From positions 372,001-436,000 of the forward strand of contig CAMPQE020000055.1 of NCBI GenBank assembly GCA_946902985.2: a DNA stretch of 64,000 nt, given 5' to 3'. Of this stretch, positions 10,701 through 22,900 are shown in pieces; within the stretch, counting starts at the first letter, position 1; each line of letters starts with the position of its first letter. The position numbers were made by a program, and so were the translations under genes. The notes beneath the pieces are model-generated. The model made no database searches and was not told the origin of the DNA. It saw only the letters and a list, made by a program, of their open reading frames with translations. This DNA comes from Meconema thalassinum. Its lineage: Eukaryota > Arthropoda > Insecta > Orthoptera > Tettigoniidae.

Positions 10701-11357
10701 TTGTCCAGGAGGCCAAGGGGGCTGCAGCGCCAAAGCCGTGATCCAAGAGGAGTGGCTGAAGACTGTCCAGGAGGCCAAGGGGGCTGCAGCACCATGGCCG
10801 TGATCCGAGAGGGGTGGCTGAAGATTGTCCAGGAGGCCAAGGGGGCTGCAGCGCCAAGGCCGTGATCCGAGAGGAGTGGGTGAAGATTGTCCAGGAGGCC
10901 AAGGGGGCTGCAGCGCCAAGGCCGTGATCCGAGAGGAGTGGGTGAAGATTGTCCAGGAGGCCAAGGGGGCTGGAGCACCAAGGCCGTGATCCGAGAGGAG
11001 TGGGTGAATATTGTCCCGGTGGGCAAGGGGTTGTAGCGCCAAGGCCGTGATCCGAGAGGAGAGGGTGAAGATTGTCCAGGAGGCCAAGGGGGCGTAGCGC
11101 TAAGGCCGTGTTCCGAAAGGAGTGGGTGAAGATTGTCCAGGAGGCCAAGGGGACGTAGCGCCTAGGCCGTGATCCGAGAGGAGTGGGTGAAGTTTGTCCA
11201 GGAGGCCAAGGGGGCTGCAGCGCCAAGTCCGTGATCCGAGAGGAGTGGCTGAAGAATGTCCAGGAGGCCAAGGGGGCGTAGCGCCAAGGCCGTGATCCGA
11301 GAGGAGTGGCTGAAGATTGTCCAGGTGGCCAAGGGGGCTGTAGCGCCAAGGCCGTGA
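7571..11357 (+). repeat. Array segment 3: second copy of the 4.2-7.6 kb block
   Basis: Carries M3 at 7,809 and 11,012. It repeats segment 2, including the seven-monomer cassette pair with GAGACC monomers at about 8,432 and 8,863. The block was therefore duplicated after the 431-bp duplication had formed. A base private to segment 2 (CCAGAGGAG near 4,340 where this copy has CGAGAGGAG) shows the copies have begun to diverge. Confidence 0.8.
7710..8308 (+). repeat. 738-bp duplication, right unit
   Basis: Repeats the order of 6,972-7,570, including the GGAGCACC-tailed monomer, M3 at 7,809, the GCTAAGGCCGTGTTCCG monomer and the CGCCTAGG monomer at about 7,958. This stretch in turn aligns with about 10,913-11,511 at offset 3,203, which is 52 monomers. 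Confidence 0.8.
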
Positions 11358-14300
11358 TCCGAGAGGAGTGGCTGAAGATTGTCCAGGTGGCCAAGGGGGC
11401 TGTAGCGCCAAGGCCGTGATCCGAGAGGAGTGGGTGAAGATTGTCCAGGAGGCCAAGGGGGCTGCAGCGCCAAGGCCGTGATCCGAGAGGAGTGGCTGAA
11501 GATTGTCCAGGTGGCCAATGGGGCTGCAGCGCCAAGGCCGTGATCCGAGGGGAGTGGGTGAAGATTGTCCAGGAGGCCAAGGGGGCGTAGCACCAAGGCC
11601 GTGATCCGAGAGGAGTGGGTGAAGATTGTCCAGGAGGCCATGGGGGCTCTAGCGCCAAGGCCGTGATCCGAGAGGAGTGGGTGAAGATTGTCCAGGAGAC
11701 CAAGGGGTCTGTAGCGCCAAGGACGTGATCCGAGAGGAGTGGCTGAAGATTGTCCAGGAGGCCAAGGGGGCTGTAGCGCCAAGGCCGTGATCCGAGAGGA
11801 GTGGGTGAAGATTGTCCAGGAGGCCAAGGGGACGTAGCGCCAAGGCCGTGATCCGAGAGGAGTGGGTGAAGATTGTCCAGGAGGCCAAGGGGGCTGCAGC
11901 ACCAAGGCCGTGATCCGAGAGGAGTGGGTGAAGATTGTCCAGGAGGCCAAGGGGGCTGCAGCACCAAGGCCGTGATCCGAGAGGAGTGGGTGAAGATTTT
12001 CCAGGTGGCCAAGGGGGCGTAGCGCCAAGGCCGTGATCCGAGAGGAGTGGGTGAAGATTGTCCAGGAGGCCAAGGGGGCGTAGCGCCAAGGCCGTGATCC
12101 GAGAGGAGTGGGTGATGATTGTCCAGGAGGCCAAGGGGGCGTAGCACCAAGGCCGTGATCCGAGAGGAGTGGGTGAGGATTGTCCAGGAGGCCAAGGGGA
12201 CGTAGCGCCAAGGCCGTGATCCGAGAAGAGTGGGTGAAGATTGTCCAGGAAGCCAAGGGGGCGTAGCGCCAAGGCCGTGATCCGAGAGGAGTGGGTGAAG
12301 ATTGTCCAGGAGGCCAAAGGGGCTGCAGCGCCAAGGCCGTGATCCGAGAGGAGTGGGTGAAGATTGTCCAGGAGGCCAAGGGGGCTGCAGCGCCAAGGCC
12401 GTGATCCGAGAGGAGTGGGTGAAGATTGTCCAGGAGGCCAAGGGGGCTGCAGCACCAAGGCCGTGATCCGAGGGGAGTGGGTGAAGATTCTCCAGGAGGC
12501 CAAGGGGGCTGCAGCGCCAAGGCCGTTATCCGAGAGGAGTGGCCGAAGACTGTCCAGGAGGCCAAGGGGGCTGCAGCACCAAGGCCGTGATCCGAGAGGG
12601 GTGGCTGAAGATTGTCCAGGAGGCCAAGGGGGCTGCAGCGCCAAGGCCGTGATCCGAGAGGAGTGGGTGAAGATTGTCCAGGAGGCCAAGGGGGCTGCAG
12701 CGCCAAGGCCGTGATCCGAGAGGAGTGGGTGAAGATTGTCCAGGAGGCCAAGGGGGCTGCACCACCAAGGCCGTGATCCGAGAGGAGTGGGTGATGATTG
12801 TCCAGGAGGCCAAGGGGACGTAGCGCCAAGGCCGTGATCCGAGAGGAGTGGGTGAAGTTTGTCCAGGAGGCCAAGGGGGCTGCAGCGCCAAGTCCGTGAT
12901 CCGAGAGGAGTGGCTGAAGGTTGTCCAGGAGGCCAAGGGGGCGTAGCGCCAAGGCCGTGAACCGAGAGGAGTGGCTGAAGATTGTCCAGAAGCCCAAGGG
13001 GGCTGTAGCGCCAAGGCCGTGATCCGAGAGGAGTGGCTGAAGATTGTCCAGGAGGCCAAGGGAGCTGCAGCGCCAAGGCCGTGGTCCGAGAGGAGTGGCT
13101 GAAGATTGTCCAGGAGGCCAAGGGGGCTGTAGCGCCAAGGCCTTGTCCGAGAGGAGTGGGTGAAGATTGTCCAGGTGGCCAAGGGGGCTGTTGCCAAGGT
13201 GGTGATCCGAGAGGAGTGGCTGAAGAATGTCCAGGAGGCCAAGGGGGTGTAGCGCCAAGGCCGTGATCCGAGAGGAGTGGCTGAAGATTGTCCAGGAGGC
13301 CAATGGGGTGTAGCGCCAAGGCCGTGATGCGAGAGGAGTGGCCGAATATTGTCCAGAAGCCCAAGGGGGCTGTAGCGCCAAGGCCGTGATCCGAGAGGAG
13401 TGGCTGAAGATTGTCCAGGAGGCCAAGGGGGCTGTAGCGCCAAGGCCGTGATCCGAGAGGAATGACTGAAGATTGTCCAGGAGGCCAAGGGGGCTGCAGC
13501 GCCAAGGCCGTGATCCGAAAGGAGTGGGTGAGGATTGTCCAGCAGGCCAAGGGGGCTGCAGCGCCAAGGCCGTGTTCCGAGAGGAGTGGGTGAAGATTGT
13601 CCAGGATTCCAGGGGGGCTGCAGCGCCAAGGCCGTGATCCGAGAGGAGTGGGTGAAGATTGTCCAGGAGTCCAAGGGGGCTCTAGCGCCAAGGCCGTGAT
13701 CCGAGAGGAGTGGGTGAAGATCGTCCAGGAGGCCAAGGGGGCTGTAGCGCCAAGGCCGTGATCTAAGAGGAGTGGGTGAAGATTGTCCAGGAGGCCAAGG
13801 GGCTGCAGCGCAAAGGCCATGATCCGAGAGGAGAGGGTGAAGATTGTTCAGGTGGCCAAAGGGGCTGCAGCGCCAAGGCCGTGATCCGAGAGGAGTGGGT
13901 GAAGATTGTCCAGGAGGCCAATGGGCCTGAAGAGCCAAGGCCGTGATCCGAGAGGAGTGGCTGAAGATTGTCCAGGAGGCCAAGGCGGGCTGTAGCGCCA
14001 AGGCCGTGATCCGAGAGGAGTGTGTGGAGATTGTCCAGGAGGCCAAGGGGGCTGCAGCGATAAGGCCGTGATCCGAGAGGAGTGGCTGAAGATTGTCCAG
14101 GAGGCCAAGGGGGCTGTAGTGCCAAGGCCGTGATCCGAGAGGAGTGAGTGAAGATTGTCCAGGAGGCCAAGGGGCTGTAGCGCCAAGGCCGTGATCCGAG
14201 AGGAGTGGCTGAAGATTGTCCAGGAGGCCAAGGGGGCTGCAGCCCCAAGGCCGTAATCCGAGAGGAGTGGGTGAAGATTGTCCAGGAGGCCAAGGGGGCT

Positions 14301-16952
14301 GCAGCGCCAAGGCCGTGATCCGAGAGGAGTGGGTGAAGATTGTCCAGAGGGCCAAGGGGGCTGTAGCGCCAAGGCCGTGATCCGAGAGGAGTGGGTGATG
14401 ATTGTCCAGGAGGCCAAGGGGCTGTAGCGCCAAGGCCGTGATCCGAGAAGAGTGGCTGAAGATTGTCCAAGAGTCCAAGGGGCTGTAGCGCCAAGGCCGT
14501 GATCCGAGAGGAGTGGCTGAAGATTGTCCAGGAGGCCAAGGGGGCTGCAGCGCCAAGGCCGTGATCCGAGAGGTGAGGGTGCAGATTGTCCAGGAGGCCA
14601 AGGGGGCTGTAGGGCCAAGGCCGTGATCCGAGAGGAGTGGGTGAAGATTGTCCAGGAGGCCAAGGGGGCTGTAGCGCCAAGGCCGTGATCCGAGAGGAGT
14701 GGGTGAAGATTGTCTAGGAGGCCAAGGGGAGTGTAGCGGCAAGGCCGTGATCTGAGAGGGGTGGCTGAAGATTGTCCAGGAGGCCAAGGGGGCTGCAGCG
14801 CCAAGGCCGTGATCCGAGAGGAGTGGGTGAAGATTGTCCAGGTGGCCAAGGGGGCTGCAGCGCCAAGGCCGTGATCCGAGAGGAGTGGCTGAAGATTGTC
14901 CAGGTGGCCAAGGGGGCTGTAGCGCCAAGGCCGTGATCCGAGAGGAGTGGGTGAAGATTGTCCAGGAGGCCAAGGGGGCTGCAGCGCCAAGGCCGTGATC
15001 CCAGAGGAGTGGCTGAAGATTGTCCAGGTGGCCAATGGGGCTGCAGCGCCAAGGCCGTGATCCGAGGGGAGTGGGTGAAGATTGTCCAGGAGGCCAAGGG
15101 GGCGTAGCACCAAGGCCGTGATCCGAGAGGAGTGGGTGAAGATTGTCCAGGAGGCCATGGGGGCTCTAGCGCCAAGGCCGTGATCCGAGAGGAGTGGGTG
15201 AAGATTGTCCAGGAGACCAAGGGGTCTGTAGCGCCAAGGACGTGATCCGAGAGGAGTGGCTGAAGATTGTCCAGGAGGCCAAGGGGGCTGTAGCGCCAAG
15301 GCCGTGATCCGAGAGGAGTGGGTGAAGATTGTCCAGGAGGCCAAGGGGACGTAGCGCCAAGGCCGTGATCCGAGAGGAGTGGGTGAAGATCGTCCAGGAG
15401 GCCAAGGGGGCTGCAGCACCAAGGCCGTGATCCGAGAGGAGTGGGTGAAGATTGTCCAGGAGGCCAAGGGGGCTGCAGCACCAAGGCCGTGATCCGAGAG
15501 GAGTGGGTGAAGATTTTCCAGGTGGCCAAGGGGGCGTAGCGCCAAGGCCGTGATCCGAGAGGAGTGGGTGAAGATTGTCCAGGAGGCCAAGGGGGCGTAG
15601 CGCCAAGGCCGTGATCCGAGAGGAGTGGGTGATGATTGTCCAGGAGGCCAAGGGGGCGTAGCACCAAGGCCGTGATCCGAGAGGAGTGGGTGAAGATTGT
15701 CCAGGAGGCCAAGGGGACGTAGCGCCAAGGCCGTGATCCGAGAAGAGTGGGTGAAGATTGTCCAGGAAGCCAAGGGGGCGTAGCGCCAAGGCCGTGATCC
15801 GAGAGGAGTGGGTGAAGATTGTCCAGGAGGCCAAAGGGGCTGCAGCGCCAAGGCCGTGATCCGAGAGGAGTGGGTGAAGATTGTCCAGGAGGCCAAGGGG
15901 GCTGCAGCGCCAAGGCCGTGATCCGAGAGGAGTGGGTGAAGATTGTCCAGGAGGCCAAGGGGGCTGCAGCACCAAGGCCGTGATCCGAGGGGAGTGGGTG
16001 AAGATTCTCCAGGAGGCCAAGGGGGCTGCAGCGCCAAGGCCGTTATCCGAGAGGAGTGGCCGAAGACTGTCCAGGAGGCCAAGGGGGCTGCAGCACCAAG
16101 GCCGTGATCCGAGAGGGGTGGCTGAAGATTGTCCAGGAGGCCAAGGGGGCTGCAGCGCCAAGGCCGTGATCCGAGAGGAGTGGGTGAAGATTGTCCAGGA
16201 GGCCAAGGGGGCTGCAGCGCCAAGGCCGTGATCCGAGAGGAGTGGGTGAAGATTGTCCAGGAGGCCAAGGGGGCTGCACCACCAAGGCCGTGATCCGAGA
16301 GGAGTGGGTGATGATTGTCCAGGAGGCCAAGGGGACGTAGCGCCAAGGCCGTGATCCGAGAGGAGTGGGTGAAGTTTGTCCAGGAGGCCAAGGGGGCTGC
16401 AGCGCCAAGTCCGTGATCCGAGAGGAGTGGCTGAAGGTTGTCCAGGAGGCCAAGGGGGCGTAGCGCCAAGGCCGTGAACCGAGAGGAGTGGGTGAAGATT
16501 GTCCAGGAGGCCAAGGGGATGTAGCACCAAGGCCGTGATCCGAGAGGAGTGGGTGAAGATTGTCCAGGAGGCCAAGGGGGCTGCAGCACCATGGCCGTGA
16601 TCCGAGAGGAGTGGGTGAAGATTTTCCAGGTGGCCAAGGGGGCGTAGCGCGAAGGCCGTGATCCGAGAGGAGTGGGTGAAGATTGTCCAGGAGGCCAAGG
16701 GGGTGTAGAGCCAAGGCCGTGATCCGAGAGGTGTGGCTGATGATTGTCCAGGAGGCCAAGGGGGCGTAGCACCAAGGCCGTGATCCGAGAGGAGTGGGTG
16801 AAGATTGTCCTGGAGGCCAAGGGGACGTAGCGCCAAGGCCGTGATCCGAGAGGAGTGGGTGAAGATTGTCCAGGAGGCCAAAGGGGCTGCAGCGCCAAGG
16901 CCGTGATCCGAGAGGAGTGGGTGAAGATTGTCCAGGAGGCCAAGGGGGCTGC
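11358..16952 (+). repeat. Array segment 4: complete M2-M1 interval, copy of 0.76-4.5 kb
   Basis: Carries M2 at 13,191 and M1 at 14,712. Order and variants follow 760-4,490, then 5,311-7,000 (offset 10,292), without the 431-bp insertion. It retains the CCATGGGGGCTCTAGC monomer at about 11,640 and about 15,150. This is the least rearranged full round of the higher-order unit: M2 to M1 is 1,521 bp, M1 to the next M3 (17,363) is 2,651 bp, and M3 to the next M2 (19,660) is 2,297 bp. Confidence 0.82.
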
Positions 16953-19900
16953 AGCGCCAAGGCCGTGATCCGAGAGGAGTGGGTGAAGGTTGTCCAGGAG
17001 GCCAAGGGGGCTGCAGCACCAAGGCCGTGATCCGAGGGGAGTGGGTGAAGATTGTCCAGGAGGCCAAGGGGGCTGCAGCGCCAAAGCCGTGATCCAAGAG
17101 GAGTGGCTGAAGACTGTCCAGGAGGCCAAGGGGGCTGCAGCACCATGGCCGTGATCCGAGAGGGGTGGCTGAAGATTGTCCAGGAGGCCAAGGGGGCTGC
17201 AGCGCCAAGGCCGTGATCCGAGAGGAGTGGGTGAAGATTGTCCAGGAGGCCAAGGGGGCTGCAGCGCCAAGGCCGTGATCCGAGAGGAGTGGGTGAAGAT
17301 TGTCCAGGAGGCCAAGGGGGCTGGAGCACCAAGGCCGTGATCCGAGAGGAGTGGGTGAATATTGTCCCGGTGGGCAAGGGGTTGTAGCGCCAAGGCCGTG
17401 ATCCGAGAGGAGAGGGTGAAGATTGTCCAGGAGGCCAAGGGGGCGTAGCGCTAAGGCCGTGTTCCGAAAGGAGTGGGTGAAGATTGTCCAGGAGGCCAAG
17501 GGGACGTAGCGCCTAGGCCGTGATCCGAGAGGAGTGGGTGAAGTTTGTCCAGGAGGCCAAGGGGGCTGCAGCGCCAAGTCCGTGATCCGAGAGGAGTGGC
17601 TGAAGAATGTCCAGGAGGCCAAGGGGGCGTAGCGCCAAGGCCGTGATCCGAGAGGAGTGGGTGAAGATTGTCCAGGAGGCCAAGGGGACGTAGCACCAAG
17701 GCCGTGATCCGAGAGGAGTGGGTGAAGATTGTCCAGGAGGCCAAGGGGACGTAGCGCCAAGGCCGTGATCCGAGAGGAGTGGGTGAAGATTGTCCAGGAG
17801 GCCAAAGGGGCTGAAGCGCCAAGGCCGTGATCAAGAGGAGTGGGTGAAGATTGTCCAGGAGGCCAAGGGGGCTGCAGCGACAAGGCCGTGATCCGAGAGG
17901 AGTGGGTGAAGATTGTCCAGGAGTCCAAGGGGGCTGCAGCACCAAGGCCGTGATCCGAGGGGAGTGGGTGAAGATTGTCCAGGAGGCCAAGGGGGCTGCA
18001 GCGCCAAGGCCGTGATCCAAGAGGAGTGGCTGAAGACTGTCCAGGAGGCCAAGGGGGCTGCAGCACCATGGCCGTGATCCGAGAGGGGTGGCTGAAGATT
18101 GTCCAGGAGGCCAAGGGGGCTGCACCGCCAAGACCGTGATCCGAGAGGAGTGGGTGAAGATTGTCCAGGAGGCCAAGGGGGCTGCAGCGCCAAGGCCGTG
18201 ATCCGAGACGAGTGGGTGAAGATTGTCCAGGAGGCCAAGGGGGCTGCAGCACCAAGGCCGTGATCCGAGAGGAGTGGGTGAAGATTGTCCCGGTGGCCAA
18301 GGGGATGTAGCGCCAAGGCCGTGATCCGAGAGGAGTGGGTGAAGTTTGTCCAGGAGGCCAAGGCGGCGTAGCGCCAAGGCCATGTTCCGAAAGGAGTGGG
18401 TGAAGATTGTCCAGGAGGCCAAGGGGACGTAGCGCCAAGGCCGTGATCCGAGAGGAGTGGGTGAAGTTTGTCCAGGAGGCCAAGGAGGCTGCAGCGCCAA
18501 GTCCGTGATCCGAGAGGAGTGGCTGAAGAATGTCCAGGAGGCCAAGGGGGCGTAGCGCCAAGGCCGTGATCCGAGGGGAGTGGGTGAAGATTGTCCAGGA
18601 GGCCAAGGGGACGTAGCACCAAGGCCGTGATCCGAGAGGAGTGGGTGAAGATTGTCCAGGAGGCCAAGGGGGCTCTAGCGCCAAGGTCGTGATCCGAGAG
18701 GAGTGGGTGAAGATTGTCTAGGAGGCCAAGGGGGCTGTAGCGCCAAGGCCGTGATCCGAGAGGAGTGGGTGAAAATTGTCCAGGAGGCCAAGGGGGCTGT
18801 AACGCCAAGGCCGTGTACCGAGAGGAGTGGGTGAAGATTGTCCAGGAGGCCAAGGGGGCGTAGCGCCAAGGCCGTGATCCGAGAGGAGTGGGTGAAGATT
18901 GTCCAGGAGCCCAAGGGGACGAAGCGCCAAGGCCGTGATCCGAGAGGAGTGGGTGAAGATTGTCCAGGAGGCCAAGAGGGCGTAGCGCCAAGGCCGTGAT
19001 CCGAGAGGAGTGGGTGAAGATTGTCCAGGAGGCCTAGGGGGCTGTAGCGCCAAGGCCGTGATCCGAGAGGAGTGGGTGAAGATTTTCCAGGTGGCCAAGG
19101 GGGCGTAGCGCCAAGGCCGTGATCCGAGAGGAGTGGGTGAAGATTGTCCAGGAGACCAAGGGGGTGTAGAGCCAAGGCCGTGATCCGAGAGGTGTGGCTG
19201 ATGATTGTCCTGGAGGCCAAGGGGGCGTAGCACCAAGGCCGTGATCCGAGAGGAGTGGGTGAAGATTGTCCAGGTGGCCAAGGGGCTGTAGCGCCAAGGC
19301 CGTGATCCGAGAGGAGTGGGTGAAGATTGTCCAGGTGGCCAAGGGGGCTGTAGCGCCAAGGCCGTGATCCGAGAGGAGTGGCTGAAGATTGTCCAGGAGG
19401 CCAAGGGGGCTCTAGCGCCAAGGCCGTGATCCGAGAGGAGTGGCTGAAGATTGTCCAGAAGCCCAAGGGGGCTGTAGCGCCAAGGCCGTGATCCGAGAGG
19501 AGTGGCTGAAGATTGTCCAGGAGGCCAAGGGAGCTGCAGCGCCAAGGCCGTGATCCGAGAGGAGTGGCTGAAGATTGTCCAGGAGGCCAAGGGGGCTGTA
19601 GCGCCAAGGCCTTGTCCGAGAGGAGAGGGTGAAGATTGTCCAGGTGGCCAAGGGGGCTGTTGCCAAGGTGGTGATCCGAGAGAGGTGGCTGAAGAATGTC
19701 CAGGAGGCCAAGGGGGTGTAGCGCCAAGGCCGTGATCCGAGAGGAGTGGCTGAAGATTGTCCAGGAGGCCAAGGGGGTGTAGCGCCAAGGCCGTGATGCG
19801 AGAGGAGTGGCCGAAGATTGTCCAGGAGTCCAAGGGGGCTGTAGCGCCAAGGCCGTGATCCGAGAGGAATGGCTGAAGATTGTCCAGGAGGCCAAGGGGG

Positions 19901-22900
19901 CTGCAGCGCCAAGGCCGTGATCCGAAAGGAGTGGGTGGAGATTGTCCAGGAGGCCAAGGGGGCTGCAGCGCCAAGGCCGTGATCCGAGAGGAGTGGGTGA
20001 AGATTGTCCAGGATTCCAGGGGGGCTGCAGCGCCAAGGCCGTGATCCGAGAGGAGTGGGTGAAGATTGTCCAGGAGTCCAAGGGGGCTCTAGCGCCAAGG
20101 CCGTGATCCGAGAGGAGTGGGTGAAGATTGTCCAGGAGGCCAAGGGGGCTGTAGCGCCAAGGCCGTGATCTAAGAGGAGTGGGTGAAGATTGTCCAGGAG
20201 GCCAAGGGGGCTGCAGCGCAAAGGCCATGATCCGAGAGGAGAGGGTGAAGATTGTTCAGGTGGCCAAAGGGGCTGCAGCGCCAAGGCCGTGATCCGAGAG
20301 GAGTGGGTGAAGATTGTCCAGGAGGCCAATGGGGCTGAAGAGCCAAGGCCGTGATCCGAGAGGAGTGGCTGAAGATTGTCCAGGAGGCCAAGGCGGGCTG
20401 TAGCGCCAAGGCCGTGATCCGAGAGGAGTGTGTGGAGATTGTCCAGGAGGCCAAGGGGGCTGCAGCGATAAGGCCGTGATCCGAGAGGAGTGGCTGAAGA
20501 TTGTCCAGGAGGCCAAGGGGGCTGTAGCGCCAAGGCCGTGATCCGAGAGGAGTGAGTGAAGATTGTCCAGGAGGCCAAGGGGCTGTAGCGCCAAGGCCGT
20601 GATCCGAGAGGAGTGGCTGAAGATTGTCCAGGAGGCCAAGGGGGCTGCAGCGCCAAGGCCGTGATCCGAGAGGTGAGGGTGCAGATTGTCCAGGAGGCCA
20701 AGGGGGCTGTAGGGCCAAGGCCGTGATCCGAGAGGAGTGGGTGAAGATTGTCCAGGAGGCCAAGGGGGCTGTAGCGCCAAGGCCGTGGTCCGAGAGGAGT
20801 GGGTGAAGATTGTCTAGGAGGCCAAGGGGAGTGTAGCAGCAAGGCCGTGATCTGAGAGGGGTGGCTGAAGATTGGACGGAGGCCAAGGGGGCTGCAGCGC
20901 CAAGGCCGTGATCCGAGAGGAGTGGGTGAAGATTGTCCAGGTGGCCAAGGGGGCTGCAGCGCCAAGGCCGTGATCCGAGAGGAGTGGCTGAAGATTGTCC
21001 TGGTGGCCAAGGGGGCTGTAGCGCCAAGGCCGTGATCCGAGAGGAGTGGGTGAAGATTGTCCAGGAGGCCAAGGGGGCTGCAGCGCCAAGGCCGTGATCC
21101 GAGAGGAGTGGCTGAAGATTGTCCAGGTGGCCAATGGGGCTGCAGCGCCAAGGCCGTGATCCGAGAGGAGTGGGTGAAGATTGTCCAGGAGGCCATGGGG
21201 GCTCTAGCGCCAAGGCCGTGATCCGAGAGGAGTGGGTGAAGATTGTCCAGGAGGCCAAGGGGTCTGTAGCGCCAAGGACGTGATCCGAGAGGAGTGGCTG
21301 AAGATTGTCCAGGAGGCCAAGGGGGCTGTAGCGCCAAGGCCGTGATCCGAGAGGAGTGGGTGAAGATTGTCCAGGAGGCCAAGGGGACGTAGCGCCAAGG
21401 CCGTGATCCGAGAGGAGTGGGTGAAGATTGTCCAGGAGGCCAAGGGGGCTGCAGCACCAAGGCCGTGATCCGAGAGGAGTGGGTGAAGATTGTCCAGGAG
21501 GCCAAGGGGACTGCAGCACCAAGGCCGTGATCCGAGAGGAGTGGGTGAAGATTTTCCAGGTGGCCAAGGGGGCGTAACGCCAAGGCCGTGATCCGAGAGG
21601 AGTGGGTGAAGATTGTCCAGGAGGCCAAGGGGGCGTAGCGCCAAGGCCGTGATCCGAGAGGAGTGGGTGATGATTGTCCAGGAGGCCAAGGGGGCGTAGC
21701 ACCAAGGCCGTGATCCGAGAGGAGTGGGTGAAGATTGTCCAGGAGGCCAAGGGGACGTAGCGCCAAGGCCGTGATCCGAGAGGAGTGGGTGAAGATTGTC
21801 CAGGAAGCCAAGGGGGCGTAGCGCCAAGGCCGTGATCCGAGAGGAGTGGGTGAAGATTGTCCAGGAGGCCAAAGGGGCTGCAGCGCCAAGGCCGTGATCC
21901 GAGAGGAGTGGGTGAAGATTGTCCAGGAGGCCAAGGGGGCTGCAGCGCCAAGGCCGTGATCCGAGAGGAGTGGGTGAAGATTGTCCAGGAGGCCAAGGGG
22001 GCTGCAGCACCAAGGCCGTGATCCGAGGGGAGTGGGTGAAGATTCTCCAGGAGGCCAAGGGGGCTGCAGCGCCAAGGCCGTTATCCGAGAGGAGTGGCTG
22101 AAGACTGTCCAGGAGGCCAAGGGGGCTGCAGCACCAATGCCGTGATCCGAGAGGGGTGGCTGAAGATTGTCCAGGAGGCCAAGGGGGCTGCAGCGCCAAG
22201 GCCGTGATCCGAGAGGAGTGGGTGAAGATTGTCCAGGAGGCCAAGGGGGCTGCAGCGCCAAGGCCGTGATCCGAGAGGAGTGGGTGAAGATTGTCCAGGA
22301 GGCCAAGGGGGCTGCAGCACCAAGGCCGTGATCCGAGAGGAGTGGGTGAAGATTGTCCAGGAGGCCAAGGGGACGTAGCGCCAAGGCCGTGATCCGAGAG
22401 GAGTGGGTGAAGTTTGTCCAGGAGGCCTAGGGGGCTGCAGCGCCAAGTCCGTGATCCGAGAGGAGTGGCTGAAGGTTGTCCAGGAGGCCAAGGGGGCGTA
22501 GCGCCAAGGCCGTGATCCGAGAGGAGTGGGTGAAGATTGTCCAGGAGGCCAAGGGGATGTAGCACCAAGGCCGTGATCCGAGAGGAGTGGGTGAAGATTG
22601 TCCAGGAGGCCAAGGGGGCTGCAGCACCATGGCCGTGATCCGAGAGGAGTGGGTGTAGATTTTCCAGGTGGCCAAGGGGGCGTAGCGCGAAGGCCGTGAT
22701 CCGAGAGGAGTGGGTGAAGATTGTCCAGGAGGCCAAGGGGGTGTAGAGCCAAGGCCGTGATCCGAGAGGTGTGGCTGATGATTGTCCAGGAGGCCAAGGG
22801 GGCGTAGCACCAAGGCCGTGATCCGAGAGGAGTGGGTGAAGATTGTCCTGCAGGCCAAGGGGACGTAGCGCCAAGGCCGTGATCCGAGAGGAGTGGGTGA